This document shows, one piece after another, positions 31,763-39,962 of a DNA stretch of 64,000 bases. Position 1 is the first letter of the stretch; every line of letters starts with the position of its first letter. Source of the stretch: Labrenzia sp. R4_2 (lineage in GTDB: Bacteria > Pseudomonadota > Alphaproteobacteria > Rhizobiales > Stappiaceae); NCBI RefSeq assembly GCF_017743865.1, contig NZ_JAGHRJ010000001.1, positions 682,001 through 746,000 of the forward strand, given 5' to 3'. The notes beneath the pieces were generated by a model. It saw nothing but the letters and a program-made list of their open reading frames with translations, was not told the origin of the DNA and made no database searches. The translations under genes were made by a program, and so were the position numbers.

Positions 31763-32538
31763 GCACACCAGCCTTGTCGATCCGGGATCTCACCAAGAAT
31801 TTCGGCCCCGCCGAGATCATTCGTGGGGTCACTCTGGACATCCCGCCGGGGGAACGGCACGCGATCATCGGACCGAACGGGGCGGGCAAATCGACCTTGT
31901 TCAATCTGATCTCCGGACTGCACAGGCCAACGTCCGGCAGCGTCCATCTGGGTAGCCAAAAGATCTCCGGGCGCAAAGCCCATGAGATCAATCGTATGGG
32001 TCTGTCGCGATCCTTTCAGGTCTCCAACATCTTCGCCAACATGACGGTCCGCGAGAACGTCCGCTGTGCGGTCCTGTGGTCGCTCGGCACCGGCTACAGC
32101 TTCTGGCGCAACATCGGAAACTTGAAGCACGTTCAGGAGCGCACGGCCGAAGTGCTGGAGACCGTCGGCTTGATCGACAAGGCGTCCTTGCCCGCTGCAA
32201 GTCTGCCCTACGCCGATCAGCGGACACTGGAGATCGCGATTACCATTGCAGGTGGGGCCGATGTCATTTTGCTGGATGAGCCGACCGCCGGGATGAGCCA
32301 TTCGGAAACGGAGCGGGCCGTCGCGCTCATCGAGCGGGCGACACGCGGCAAGACCCTCATCATTGTCGAGCACGATATGAGTGTGGTCTTTGGATTGTCC
32401 GACCGCATTTCTGTGCTTGTCTACGGCGAGGTCATTGCCTCGGGTCCGCCGGAGGCCATTCGCGGCGATGCGAAAGTGCGCGAAGCCTATCTCGGGGATG
32501 AAGCCGAGGATTCGCCGATGGTTGAGGGAGCAGCGTGA
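31759..32538 (+). CDS. ABC transporter ATP-binding protein, LivG family
   Basis: A 259-aa cytoplasmic ATPase. Walker A is IIGPNGAGKSTLFN (about 36-49). The family-typical long insertion follows (SRSFQVSNIFANMTVRENVR). The signature motif is degenerate (SLPYADQRTLEIAITIAGG in place of LSYGQQ..LE), as usual for LivG-like proteins. Walker B is DVILLDEPTAGMS, and the switch His is in IIVEHDMSVVF. It energises the LivHM channel with the LivF subunit. Overlaps at both ends indicate strict co-translation. Confidence 0.93.
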   Translation: MSTPALSIRDLTKNFGPAEIIRGVTLDIPPGERHAIIGPNGAGKSTLFNLISGLHRPTSGSVHLGSQKISGRKAHEINRMGLSRSFQVSNIFANMTVRENVRCAVLWSLGTGYSFWRNIGNLKHVQERTAEVLETVGLIDKASLPAASLPYADQRTLEIAITIAGGADVILLDEPTAGMSHSETERAVALIERATRGKTLIIVEHDMSVVFGLSDRISVLVYGEVIASGPPEAIRGDAKVREAYLGDEAEDSPMVEGAA

Positions 32539-33242
32539 TGACCGGGATGTTGTCTGTCCGCGGGCTGAACGCCTTTTATGGCAAAAGCCACGTCCTGCGC
32601 GGTGTCGAGCTCGAGGTCGGCGAAGGCGAGGTGGTTGCGCTGCTTGGGCGCAACGGTGTTGGCCGCTCGACCACAGTGAAAGCGATCATGGGCGAAGTCG
32701 CGCCAAAGGGAGACATCTGGTTCAAGGGCGAGAACATCTCGGGCCTCGCGAACCACGAAATCGCCCTGAAAGGTCTTGGGTATGTGCCGGAGAACCGGGA
32801 CATCTTTCCGGGCCTGACAGTGCGCCAGAACCTTGTGCTCGGCATCAAGGACATGAAACGGCCGGGGCGCTGGGCGATCGAGGACATGCTGAGGATGTTC
32901 CCACACCTTGCCGAGCGGGCTGACACGCCGGCCGGCGTCCTGTCGGGCGGAGAAAAGCAGATGCTGACGATTTGCCGGACACTCATGGGCGATCCACAGC
33001 TGATCATGATCGACGAGCCAACGGAAGGCCTTGCGCCGCGGATCGTGGCCCAGGTCGGGGAGCTTTTATCTGAAATTGCCCGGGCGGGGGTCTCCATCCT
33101 GCTGGTGGAGCAGAAACTCTCCATCGCGCTGAAGATTGCGTCCCGTGTCTACGTCATGGGGCACGGCGAGATCGTCTATTCGGGAACACCGCAGGAATTC
33201 CTGACCCGCGACGACATCCGCCGCGAGTGGCTGGAAGTGTAA
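32535..33242 (+). CDS. ABC transporter ATP-binding protein, LivF family
   Basis: A 235-aa second ATPase. Walker A reads LLGRNGVGRSTTVKAIMG with Arg where the invariant Lys is expected (GGC CGC TCG). The rest is normal: signature LSGGEKQMLTICRTLMG, Walker B LIMIDEPTEGLAP, and switch LLVEQKLSIAL. I recall the NGVGRST variant in other organic-acid LivF proteins, so it may be tolerated, with the LivG site doing most hydrolysis. The start is GTG 32535 or ATG 32538 at the livG stop. It is the last gene of the operon. Confidence 0.92.
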   Translation: MMTGMLSVRGLNAFYGKSHVLRGVELEVGEGEVVALLGRNGVGRSTTVKAIMGEVAPKGDIWFKGENISGLANHEIALKGLGYVPENRDIFPGLTVRQNLVLGIKDMKRPGRWAIEDMLRMFPHLAERADTPAGVLSGGEKQMLTICRTLMGDPQLIMIDEPTEGLAPRIVAQVGELLSEIARAGVSILLVEQKLSIALKIASRVYVMGHGEIVYSGTPQEFLTRDDIRREWLEV

Positions 33243-33268
33243 GCTTCTCGGGTCTTTCCGCTTCGCCG

Positions 33269-33327
33269 TCCCGGCCCGGAGCCGGGACCAAGGGCCGCGC
33301 GATTTGGCGGGTCCCGGATCAGGTCCG
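33269..33327. repeat. Dispersed GC-rich palindromic repeat, copy 2
   Basis: GTCCCGGCCCGGAGCCGGGAC (33269-33289), close to copy 1 at 26896-26916, followed by the related GTCCCGGATCAGGTCCGG near 33310. It lies between the livF-type gene and the pim promoter and may end the liv transcript. Confidence 0.6.
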
Positions 33328-33387
33328 GTACGGCAGAGCGAGTTGGCTGCTGCATTGCCGAGGGCTCATCCAAGAGATAATAGTAAT

Positions 33388-33422
33388 TTCAATATAAAAT
33401 ATTGAATTCCACATATTGAAAT
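33388..33422. promoter_or_regulatory. Paired operator motifs upstream of the pim-type operon
   Basis: A perfect inverted repeat TTCAATAT-AAA-ATATTGAA (33388-33406) abuts ATTCCACATATTGAAAT (33406-33422). The second element shares ATTCCACAT with the liv promoter site at 28094. The region is very AT-rich and about 60 bp upstream of the start codon. Confidence 0.55.
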
Positions 33423-33481
33423 TTCTTCGGGATGTGTTTAGGACTTTGTTCACGTACTAATCACTTGGACTGGGAGGCCTT

Positions 33482-35572
33482 GTGGTGACACAAAGCGTCA
33501 ATCTGACACTCGAAGACAACATTGCCGTCATTGAAATCGCGAACCCGCCGGTGAATGCGCTCTCGCATGCCGTGCGCTCCGGACTTCAGGACGCGTTTCG
33601 CGACATCGCAACGAATGATGCGATCAAGGCCGTTGTGGTGTATGGCGCCGGACGGACGTTTGTCGCGGGAGCCGATATCCGCGAATTCGGCCAGCCGCCG
33701 AAAGAGCCGTTTCTGCCAGAACTCATCAACGAAATCGAGGCCTGCACAAAGCCTGTGATTGCCGCCGTTCATGGCACGGTTTTGGGGGGCGGACTGGAGC
33801 TCGCCCTTGGTGCGCATTACCGGATTGCAGCGCCGAAGACCAAGCTCGGCCTGCCGGAAGTCTCGCTCGGTCTTCTGCCAGGGGCCGGCGGCACGCAGCG
33901 CCTGCCGCGCCTTGTGCCGGTGGCAAAAGCCATCGATATCATCACCTCCGGCAAACCGGTGTCAGCACGCGAAGCGCTTGAGCTCGGTTTGATCGACCAG
34001 ATCAGCGGCGAAGACGACGTACGCGCTGCCGGTCTCGCCTATGCAAAAGCACTTGTTGAAGAGGGCGCCGGGCCGCGCCCGGTCAGTGGGCTTCCCTGCA
34101 ATGCGCCGGAAGACGGTTTGTTCGACAAGGCCCGAGCCACGCTTGCCAAGAAGGCGCGCGGCCAGATCGCTCCGCAAAAATGCATCGATGCCATTGAAGG
34201 TGCCGTCAATCTGCCATTTGCGGAGGGGTTGGCTCAGGAGCGGGCGTTGTTCCGCGAGCTGATGGACTCAGATCAGCGCGCCGCGTTGATCCATGCCTTC
34301 TTCTCCGAGCGCCAGGTCGGAAAACTGCCGGAAATCCAGGACGTCCAGCCGCGCACACTTGAAAATATCGGCATCATTGGTGGTGGCACCATGGGCTCCG
34401 GCATTGCGACCTCTGCGCTTCTGGCCGGGTTGACGGTCACGCTGATCGAGCGGGATGCAGACGCCGTTGCCAAGGCGGAGGGAACGGTCTCCAGGAACCT
34501 CGCCGGTGCCGTCAAACGTGGCAAGCTCTCGCAGGAAAAGTTTGATTCCATCATGGCCGGACACTTCAAGGCGGGTTCCGACTACGAAGTGCTTGCCGAA
34601 GCCGATCTTGTGATCGAAGCTGTCTTTGAGAGCATGGACGTCAAGAAGGATGTCTTTGGCAAGCTCGATAAGATCTGCAAGCCGGGCACCGTGCTTGCAT
34701 CCAATACGTCTTATCTTGATGTGGACGAGATTGCCGAGATCACCAGCCGCCCGGCAGATGTCATCGGCCTGCACTTCTTCTCTCCCGCGCATGTCATGAG
34801 GCTTCTGGAAATCGTTGTCGGCGCTAAGACCGCACCGGATGTGGTTGCGACCGGATTTGCGCTGGCAAAGCGTCTCGGCAAGATCGGCGTGCGCGCAGGT
34901 GTCTGCGACGGTTTCATCGGCAACCGGATCCTCGCAACCTACCGCAAAGCCATCGATGGCGCGGTGCTTGCCGGTGCCAGCCCGTTCGATGTTGATCGCG
35001 CGCTGGTCGATTTCGGTCTGGCGATGGGGCCGTTTGCGGTCAGTGATCTGGCTGGCCTCGACATTGGATACATGACACGCCAGCGTTTGGCGGCGACCCG
35101 GGACCCGCGCGAGGTCTATGCGGAGTTTTCCGACAAGCTCTGCGAAGAAGGGCATCACGGGCGCAAAACCGGTCGCGGGTTTTACGACTACAGCGGCGAA
35201 CAACCGGTCCCGAACGATGCGATTCTCGGCTACATTTCCGAGGAACGGGCGGCCAAGGGCATTGAAAGGCGGAGCTTAAGTGATCAGGAGATCATTGACC
35301 GCTACATGGCTGCAATGGTCAATGAAGCCGCGCTCGTTGTGGAGGAGGGCATTGCACAGCGTCCGCTCGATGTCGACGTCACCTTGCTCAACGGCTACGG
35401 TTTCCCACGCTGGCGCGGCGGTCCGATGCAATATGCGGACACGGTCGGCGTCGACAAGATCTTGAACGATATCAAACGGTTTGCCGAAGAAGATGACTTC
35501 CTGTGGCAACCGGCCCCCCTGTTGGAAAAATTGGCAGCGGAAGGCAAGACCTTCGCCAGCCTGAACGCGTGA
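33482..35572 (+). CDS. pimF: Bifunctional enoyl-CoA hydratase / 3-hydroxyacyl-CoA dehydrogenase, PimF-like
   Basis: A 696-aa fusion catalysing hydration of enoyl-CoA and NAD-dependent oxidation of 3-hydroxyacyl-CoA. Residues 1-190 are a crotonase domain ([11 protein letters not shown] oxyanion loop; [20 protein letters not shown] with the catalytic Glu). From about 298 comes the Rossmann motif [33 protein letters not shown] and [15 protein letters not shown] belong to the 3HCDH core, followed by two C-terminal helical domains. The start is GTG at 33482 or 33485 after GGGAGG. It opens a six-gene operon whose order F-B-C-D-E-A matches the gene set of pimFABCDE of Rhodopseudomonas, so dicarboxyl-CoA substrates are likely. 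Confidence 0.9.
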   Translation: MVTQSVNLTLEDNIAVIEIANPPVNALSHAVRSGLQDAFRDIATNDAIKAVVVYGAGRTFVAGADIREFGQPPKEPFLPELINEIEACTKPVIAAVHGTVLGGGLELALGAHYRIAAPKTKLGLPEVSLGLLPGAGGTQRLPRLVPVAKAIDIITSGKPVSAREALELGLIDQISGEDDVRAAGLAYAKALVEEGAGPRPVSGLPCNAPEDGLFDKARATLAKKARGQIAPQKCIDAIEGAVNLPFAEGLAQERALFRELMDSDQRAALIHAFFSERQVGKLPEIQDVQPRTLENIGIIGGGTMGSGIATSALLAGLTVTLIERDADAVAKAEGTVSRNLAGAVKRGKLSQEKFDSIMAGHFKAGSDYEVLAEADLVIEAVFESMDVKKDVFGKLDKICKPGTVLASNTSYLDVDEIAEITSRPADVIGLHFFSPAHVMRLLEIVVGAKTAPDVVATGFALAKRLGKIGVRAGVCDGFIGNRILATYRKAIDGAVLAGASPFDVDRALVDFGLAMGPFAVSDLAGLDIGYMTRQRLAATRDPREVYAEFSDKLCEEGHHGRKTGRGFYDYSGEQPVPNDAILGYISEERAAKGIERRSLSDQEIIDRYMAAMVNEAALVVEEGIAQRPLDVDVTLLNGYGFPRWRGGPMQYADTVGVDKILNDIKRFAEEDDFLWQPAPLLEKLAAEGKTFASLNA

Positions 35573-35583
35573 GGCCCCACTAG

Positions 35584-36762
35584 ATGAAACAAGCAGTTAT
35601 TGTCTCGACCGCCCGGACCGGGCTGGCGAAATCCTATCGGGGCGCGTTCAACGAAACCCACGGTGCGACCATGGCGGGTCATGCGATCCAGCACGCAGTG
35701 GAGCGTTCCAAGGTAGACCCGGCCATTATCGAAGACGCCTTCATCGGCTGCGGGTATCCGGAAGGCTGGACCGGCAGCAACATCGCGCGCCAGTCCGTTC
35801 TGCGCGCCAGTCTGCCGGTCACCACAGCGGCCGTCACCATCAACCGGTTCTGCTCCTCCGGCCTTCAGGCCGTTGCGATGGCAGCCCATGCAATTTCCGT
35901 TGAAGGTGCCCCGGCTGCGATCGCGGGCGGTGTGGAAAGCATCAGCCAGATGCCGCCATCCCGCCCGCCTGCAGCGCGCGAGAAATGGCTTGATGAGCAC
36001 AAGCCGGAAGTCTATCTCTCGATGATCGAAACCTCCGACATCGTCGCCAAGCGCTACAACATCAGCCGCGATGCCCAGGACGAGTTGTCGCTGGTCAGCC
36101 AGCAGCGCACCGCTGCAGCTCAGGCTGCCGGAAAGCTCGACGATGAGATCGTGCCGATCACCGTCACCCAGGCCTTCAAGGACAGGGAAACTGGAGAAGT
36201 GACCCGCAAGGAAGTCACGTTCTCCATGGACGATTGCAACCGTCCGAACACAACGCTGGAAGGCTTGGCAAAGTTGGAGCCGGTCCGCGGCGAAGGCAAT
36301 TTCACCACCGCCGGCAATGCGTCGCAGCTCTCCGATGGCGCCGCGGCACTCGTCCTGATGGACGCTGATCTGGCAGAAAAGCAAGGTCTTGAGCCGCTCG
36401 GCGCGCTGAAGGGCTTTGTCACGGCGGGCTGTGAGCCGGATGAAATGGGCATTGGTCCCGTTTATGCCGTGCCGCGGCTTCTGAAGCGCCACGGTTTGTC
36501 CGTCGATGACATCGATCTATGGGAACTCAACGAAGCGTTTGCCTCGCAAGCACTGTATTGCCGGGAACAGCTCGGCATCGATCCGGAGAAGTGCAACGTG
36601 AACGGCGGTTCCATTTCCATCGGTCACCCGTTTGGGATGACCGGGGCCCGCATGACCGGTCATCTGCTTTTGGAAGGCCGCCGTAGGGGCTCGAAACTCG
36701 GCGTTGTCACCATGTGCATTGGCGGTGGGCAGGGTGCTGCCGGACTGTTCGAGATTTTCTAA
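35584..36762 (+). CDS. pimB: Acetyl-CoA C-acyltransferase (thiolase), PimB-like
   Basis: A 392-aa degradative thiolase that cleaves 3-oxoacyl-CoA with CoA to acetyl-CoA and a shortened acyl-CoA. The nucleophilic Cys lies in INRFCSSGLQAVAMAA (about 90). The second-site His is in NVNGGSISIGHPFGMTGARM and the acid/base Cys in VTMCIGGGQGAAGLF at the C-terminus. Full length. It begins 11 bp after pimF. In this context it would act on 3-oxodicarboxyl-CoA, releasing acetyl-CoA until glutaryl- or malonyl-CoA remains; the chain-length range cannot be read from sequence. Confidence 0.93.
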   Translation: MKQAVIVSTARTGLAKSYRGAFNETHGATMAGHAIQHAVERSKVDPAIIEDAFIGCGYPEGWTGSNIARQSVLRASLPVTTAAVTINRFCSSGLQAVAMAAHAISVEGAPAAIAGGVESISQMPPSRPPAAREKWLDEHKPEVYLSMIETSDIVAKRYNISRDAQDELSLVSQQRTAAAQAAGKLDDEIVPITVTQAFKDRETGEVTRKEVTFSMDDCNRPNTTLEGLAKLEPVRGEGNFTTAGNASQLSDGAAALVLMDADLAEKQGLEPLGALKGFVTAGCEPDEMGIGPVYAVPRLLKRHGLSVDDIDLWELNEAFASQALYCREQLGIDPEKCNVNGGSISIGHPFGMTGARMTGHLLLEGRRRGSKLGVVTMCIGGGQGAAGLFEIF

Positions 36763-36772
36763 GGGGGCTTCG

Positions 36773-37969
36773 ATGGATCTGAGTTACACGCCGGAGGAAG
36801 AAGCATTCCGCGCCGAAGTGCGGGCTTTTCTGAGCGAAAAACTGCCGCGCCATCTCTCCGAAAAGGTGCGCCTTGGCAAACGGCTGACCAAGTCCGACAT
36901 GGAAAGCTGGCATGCAGTCCTGAACGCGCAGGGCTGGCTGGCTCCGAACTGGCCGAAGGAATACGGCGGTGCTGAATGGGATGCTGTTCAGCGCATGATC
37001 TTCGAAGAAGAAGCCTGTCTGGCGCACGCACCACGCATCGTGCCGTTCGGCCTTTCGATGCTGGCGCCGGTGCTTATGGCGTTCGGATCGGAAGAACAGC
37101 GCCAGCACTATCTGCCGCGTATCTTGAGCGGCGAAGACTGGTGGTGTCAGGGCTACTCTGAACCGGGAGCGGGATCAGACCTTGCCGCGCTCAAGACCAA
37201 GGCGGTCCGCGACGGGGACCATTATGTCGTCAATGGCCAGAAAACCTGGACGACGCTTGGTCAGCACGCCAACTGGATTTTCTGCCTGGTGCGTACCGAC
37301 GCGGACGCCAAGAAGCAGGAAGGCATCTCCTTCCTGTTGATCGACATGAACACCCCCGGTGTGACCGTGCGCCCGATCGTGCTGATCGACGGCGAGGCCG
37401 AGGTCAACGAGGTCTTCTTTGACGACGTTCGCGTACCGGCCAGCAACCTTGTTGGCGAAGAAAACAAGGGCTGGACCTACGCCAAGTACCTGCTCACCCA
37501 CGAGCGGACCAACATTGCAGGTGTCGGTTTTTCAAACGCTGCGCTGGCAACGCTGAAACATGTGGCTGCCAACACCCGGTCCGGCGGCAAACCGCTGGAT
37601 CAGAACCCGTATTTTGCCGCACGCATGGCGCAGGCCGAAATTGACCTTATGGCCATGGCAACGACCAATCTGCGGGTCGTCTCGGCTGCAGCCAAGGGGC
37701 AGGCACCCGGACCGGAAAGCTCGATGCTGAAAATCAAGGGCACGGTAATCCGCCAAGAACTGTCCTCGCTCCTGCGCCGGGCGGCTGGCCCCGACGCCAT
37801 GCCGTTTCTTCCAGATTATCTGGATGGCGGTGACAACGTCCCGGCCGAAGGCCCGGAACACGCTCCGGCGGCAGCGCCCAATTATTTCAACATGCGCAAG
37901 CTGTCGATCTTTGGCGGGTCCAACGAGATCCAGCGTACGATTATCACCAAAGCAATACTGCAACTGTGA
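36773..37969 (+). CDS. pimC: Acyl-CoA dehydrogenase, pimeloyl-CoA dehydrogenase large-subunit type
   Basis: A 398-aa flavoprotein of the acyl-CoA dehydrogenase family. It starts MDLSYTPEEEAFRAEVRAFL and carries NWPKEYGGAEWDAVQRM, the FAD/substrate motif CQGYSEPGAGSDLAALKTKA, and the C-terminal signature KLSIFGGSNEIQRTIITKAI. The ATG at 36773 is used; the frame open from 36704 overlaps the thiolase end. It is followed after 12 bp by a second, smaller dehydrogenase, the large/small pairing seen for PimC/PimD. It makes the first double bond, passing electrons to ETF. Confidence 0.9.
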   Translation: MDLSYTPEEEAFRAEVRAFLSEKLPRHLSEKVRLGKRLTKSDMESWHAVLNAQGWLAPNWPKEYGGAEWDAVQRMIFEEEACLAHAPRIVPFGLSMLAPVLMAFGSEEQRQHYLPRILSGEDWWCQGYSEPGAGSDLAALKTKAVRDGDHYVVNGQKTWTTLGQHANWIFCLVRTDADAKKQEGISFLLIDMNTPGVTVRPIVLIDGEAEVNEVFFDDVRVPASNLVGEENKGWTYAKYLLTHERTNIAGVGFSNAALATLKHVAANTRSGGKPLDQNPYFAARMAQAEIDLMAMATTNLRVVSAAAKGQAPGPESSMLKIKGTVIRQELSSLLRRAAGPDAMPFLPDYLDGGDNVPAEGPEHAPAAAPNYFNMRKLSIFGGSNEIQRTIITKAILQL

Positions 37970-37981
37970 GGCATTGAGCAG

Positions 37982-39115
37982 ATGGACTTTAATCTGACGG
38001 AAGAGCGCGGCTTGTTGCGCGACATGTTGCAGAAGTTCTTGGGCGAAAAATATGGCCATGAAGAGCGGCGCAAGCTGATCGCGTCCGGCAAGGCTTATAA
38101 TGCCGGTATTTATGCCGAGATGGCTGAACTGGGTGTTCTGGGCGCGCTATTCTCTGAAGAGGATGGCGGCCTCGGCGGTGCCGGGTTCGACATCGCAGTC
38201 GTCTTTGAAGAGCTCGGCCGGGCCGGTGTCATCGAGCCGATCCTTGGCAACGCCGTTCTTGCCGGCAGCCTGATCGCAGAGCTCGGCACGGACAGCCAGA
38301 AAGAGCTGATTGGCAGCGTCATTGCGGGAGAGTTCCTCCTGGCGTTTGCCCATGCAGAACCGGCCTCACGGTACGACCTCAATCATGTCACCGCATCGGC
38401 GAAAACCGATGGCGGCCAGATCATGCTGAACGGCACGAAGGCGCATGTGCTGAACGGCGCGCAGGCCGGCATGCTTGTGGTGTCCGCCCGTGAGGCCGGA
38501 GCGGATTGGGACGAGACGGGGATTTCCCTGTTCCTCGTTCCGGCTGATGCGGACGGTATGACCATCGTCGATCATCCGAATGTGGACGGCACGTCGGCCG
38601 CGGCCATTCGCCTTGAAAATGTGGTCGTGGACGAAGGCGCAAGGCTGGGTGCATCCGGTGAAGCTTTCGGGGCGATCGAGGCAGCTGTTGCCCGGGCAAC
38701 CCTCGCGGTCAGTGCGGAAGCTCTCGGTGCAATGGAAGCGGCGAAGGCACTTACCATCGACTATCTGAAAGAGCGCAAGCAATTCGGCATTGCGATTGGA
38801 AAGTTCCAGGCGCTGCAGCACCGCATGGCGGATGTCTTGATCGAGGTGGAACAGGCGCGCTCTGCGGTAATCAATCTGGCTGGCCATCTGGACGCGCTGC
38901 GCGACCTGCGTGAACGGCATGTGAGTGCGACGAAGAACCTGATTGGCCGCGCGAGTGCCCTCGTTGGTGAGGAAGCGGTCCAGATGCATGGCGGTATCGG
39001 AATGACGGATGAATATGCCTTGTCGCATTTCGTCCGCCGCATGGTGATGATCGATCACCTCTTCGGGGATGTAGACCATCATCTTGAGCGCTTCATTTCC
39101 CTGAATGCGGCCTGA
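37982..39115 (+). CDS. pimD: Acyl-CoA dehydrogenase, pimeloyl-CoA dehydrogenase small-subunit type
   Basis: A 377-aa partner of the preceding dehydrogenase. The N-terminus MDFNLTEERGLLRDMLQKFL is typical of the PimD/small-subunit group. The mid region FAHAEPASRYDLNHVTASAK lacks the canonical SEP.AGSD motif of active acyl-CoA dehydrogenases. The C-terminal QMHGGIGMTDEYALSHF is well preserved. This pattern fits a heteromeric enzyme in which one subunit binds FAD differently. It is two bases from the next gene. Substrate specificity is inferred from operon content. Confidence 0.88.
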   Translation: MDFNLTEERGLLRDMLQKFLGEKYGHEERRKLIASGKAYNAGIYAEMAELGVLGALFSEEDGGLGGAGFDIAVVFEELGRAGVIEPILGNAVLAGSLIAELGTDSQKELIGSVIAGEFLLAFAHAEPASRYDLNHVTASAKTDGGQIMLNGTKAHVLNGAQAGMLVVSAREAGADWDETGISLFLVPADADGMTIVDHPNVDGTSAAAIRLENVVVDEGARLGASGEAFGAIEAAVARATLAVSAEALGAMEAAKALTIDYLKERKQFGIAIGKFQALQHRMADVLIEVEQARSAVINLAGHLDALRDLRERHVSATKNLIGRASALVGEEAVQMHGGIGMTDEYALSHFVRRMVMIDHLFGDVDHHLERFISLNAA

Positions 39116-39118
39116 TCC

Positions 39119-39901
39119 ATGAGCGGACTCTTTCGAAAAGAAGTGCATCCCGACCATCTGGTCCTGCGCAACACCAACACCGCCCGGCGCAATGCCTTGT
39201 CTCAGGAGTATTACGACGGTCTTCTGGACGGATTGGCAGAAGCGGCGAAGACGCCTGAGATCACGGCTGTGGTGCTCACCGGGGAGGGAGATTACTTCTG
39301 CTCCGGCGGCGATCTGAACCTTTTGAAAGAACGCCGCAATATGACGCTCGAGGAGCGCAAGGCCGCGATTGGCAAGCTCCATGACCTGATCCGGGCAATC
39401 CGGACTTGTCCCAAGCCCGTCATCTGCGCGGTCGAGGGCGGCGCTGCCGGGGCCGGTCTGAGCATCGCGCTCGCCTGCGACATGGTCGTTAGCGCCAAGG
39501 GGGCAACGTTCACGCTCGCCTATGTGAAGGCCGGTTTGGTTCCTGATGGTGGTGTAACTCACGCGCTGATGAATGCCTTGCCGCGCGGCACGGTTTCCAA
39601 GATGGCCTTGCTGGGTACGCCGCTCACTGCAGAACGCCTCTACGACTTGGGCGTCTTGACCGAATTGGCGGATCCCGGGGGGGCACTGTCGGCAGCTCAA
39701 GCGCTGGTCGCAAAAGTCGCAGCCGGTCCGGAGCACGCCATGGCCGCCATCAAGGGGCTTTTGACCTCTGCTGAGACCGCGACACTCGTCGAGCAGCTTG
39801 ATGCAGAACGTGATGCCATGGCGGAAGCTTTGGGGCGCGAGGAGGCCCGCCGGGGCATTGCGGCCATTTTGAACAAGACCCGCCCGGTGTTTCGCGACTG
39901 A
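39119..39901 (+). CDS. pimE: Enoyl-CoA hydratase/isomerase family protein, PimE-like
   Basis: A 260-aa crotonase-fold protein. The oxyanion-hole strand is VVLTGEGDYFCSGGDLNLLK, the second loop is CAVEGGAAGAGLSIALACDM, and AYVKAGLVPDGGVTHALMNA holds the position of the catalytic acid (here Asp in place of the common Glu). It starts 3 bp after pimD, so it is tightly coupled. It may act on unsaturated or branched dicarboxyl-CoA intermediates that the PimF-like hydratase does not handle. The symbol is given by operon analogy only. Confidence 0.82.
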   Translation: MSGLFRKEVHPDHLVLRNTNTARRNALSQEYYDGLLDGLAEAAKTPEITAVVLTGEGDYFCSGGDLNLLKERRNMTLEERKAAIGKLHDLIRAIRTCPKPVICAVEGGAAGAGLSIALACDMVVSAKGATFTLAYVKAGLVPDGGVTHALMNALPRGTVSKMALLGTPLTAERLYDLGVLTELADPGGALSAAQALVAKVAAGPEHAMAAIKGLLTSAETATLVEQLDAERDAMAEALGREEARRGIAAILNKTRPVFRD

Positions 39902-39962
39902 GGGGCGGACAATATACGGCTGACAAACGCTGCCTGAAGAGCGGCGACTGGGAGGAAACGCA

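Noticed and set aside
31546-32373. Long minus-strand frame opposite the liv-type ATPase genes.
   Set aside because: A typical antisense shadow of high-GC coding sequence; the plus-strand ATPase motifs are complete.
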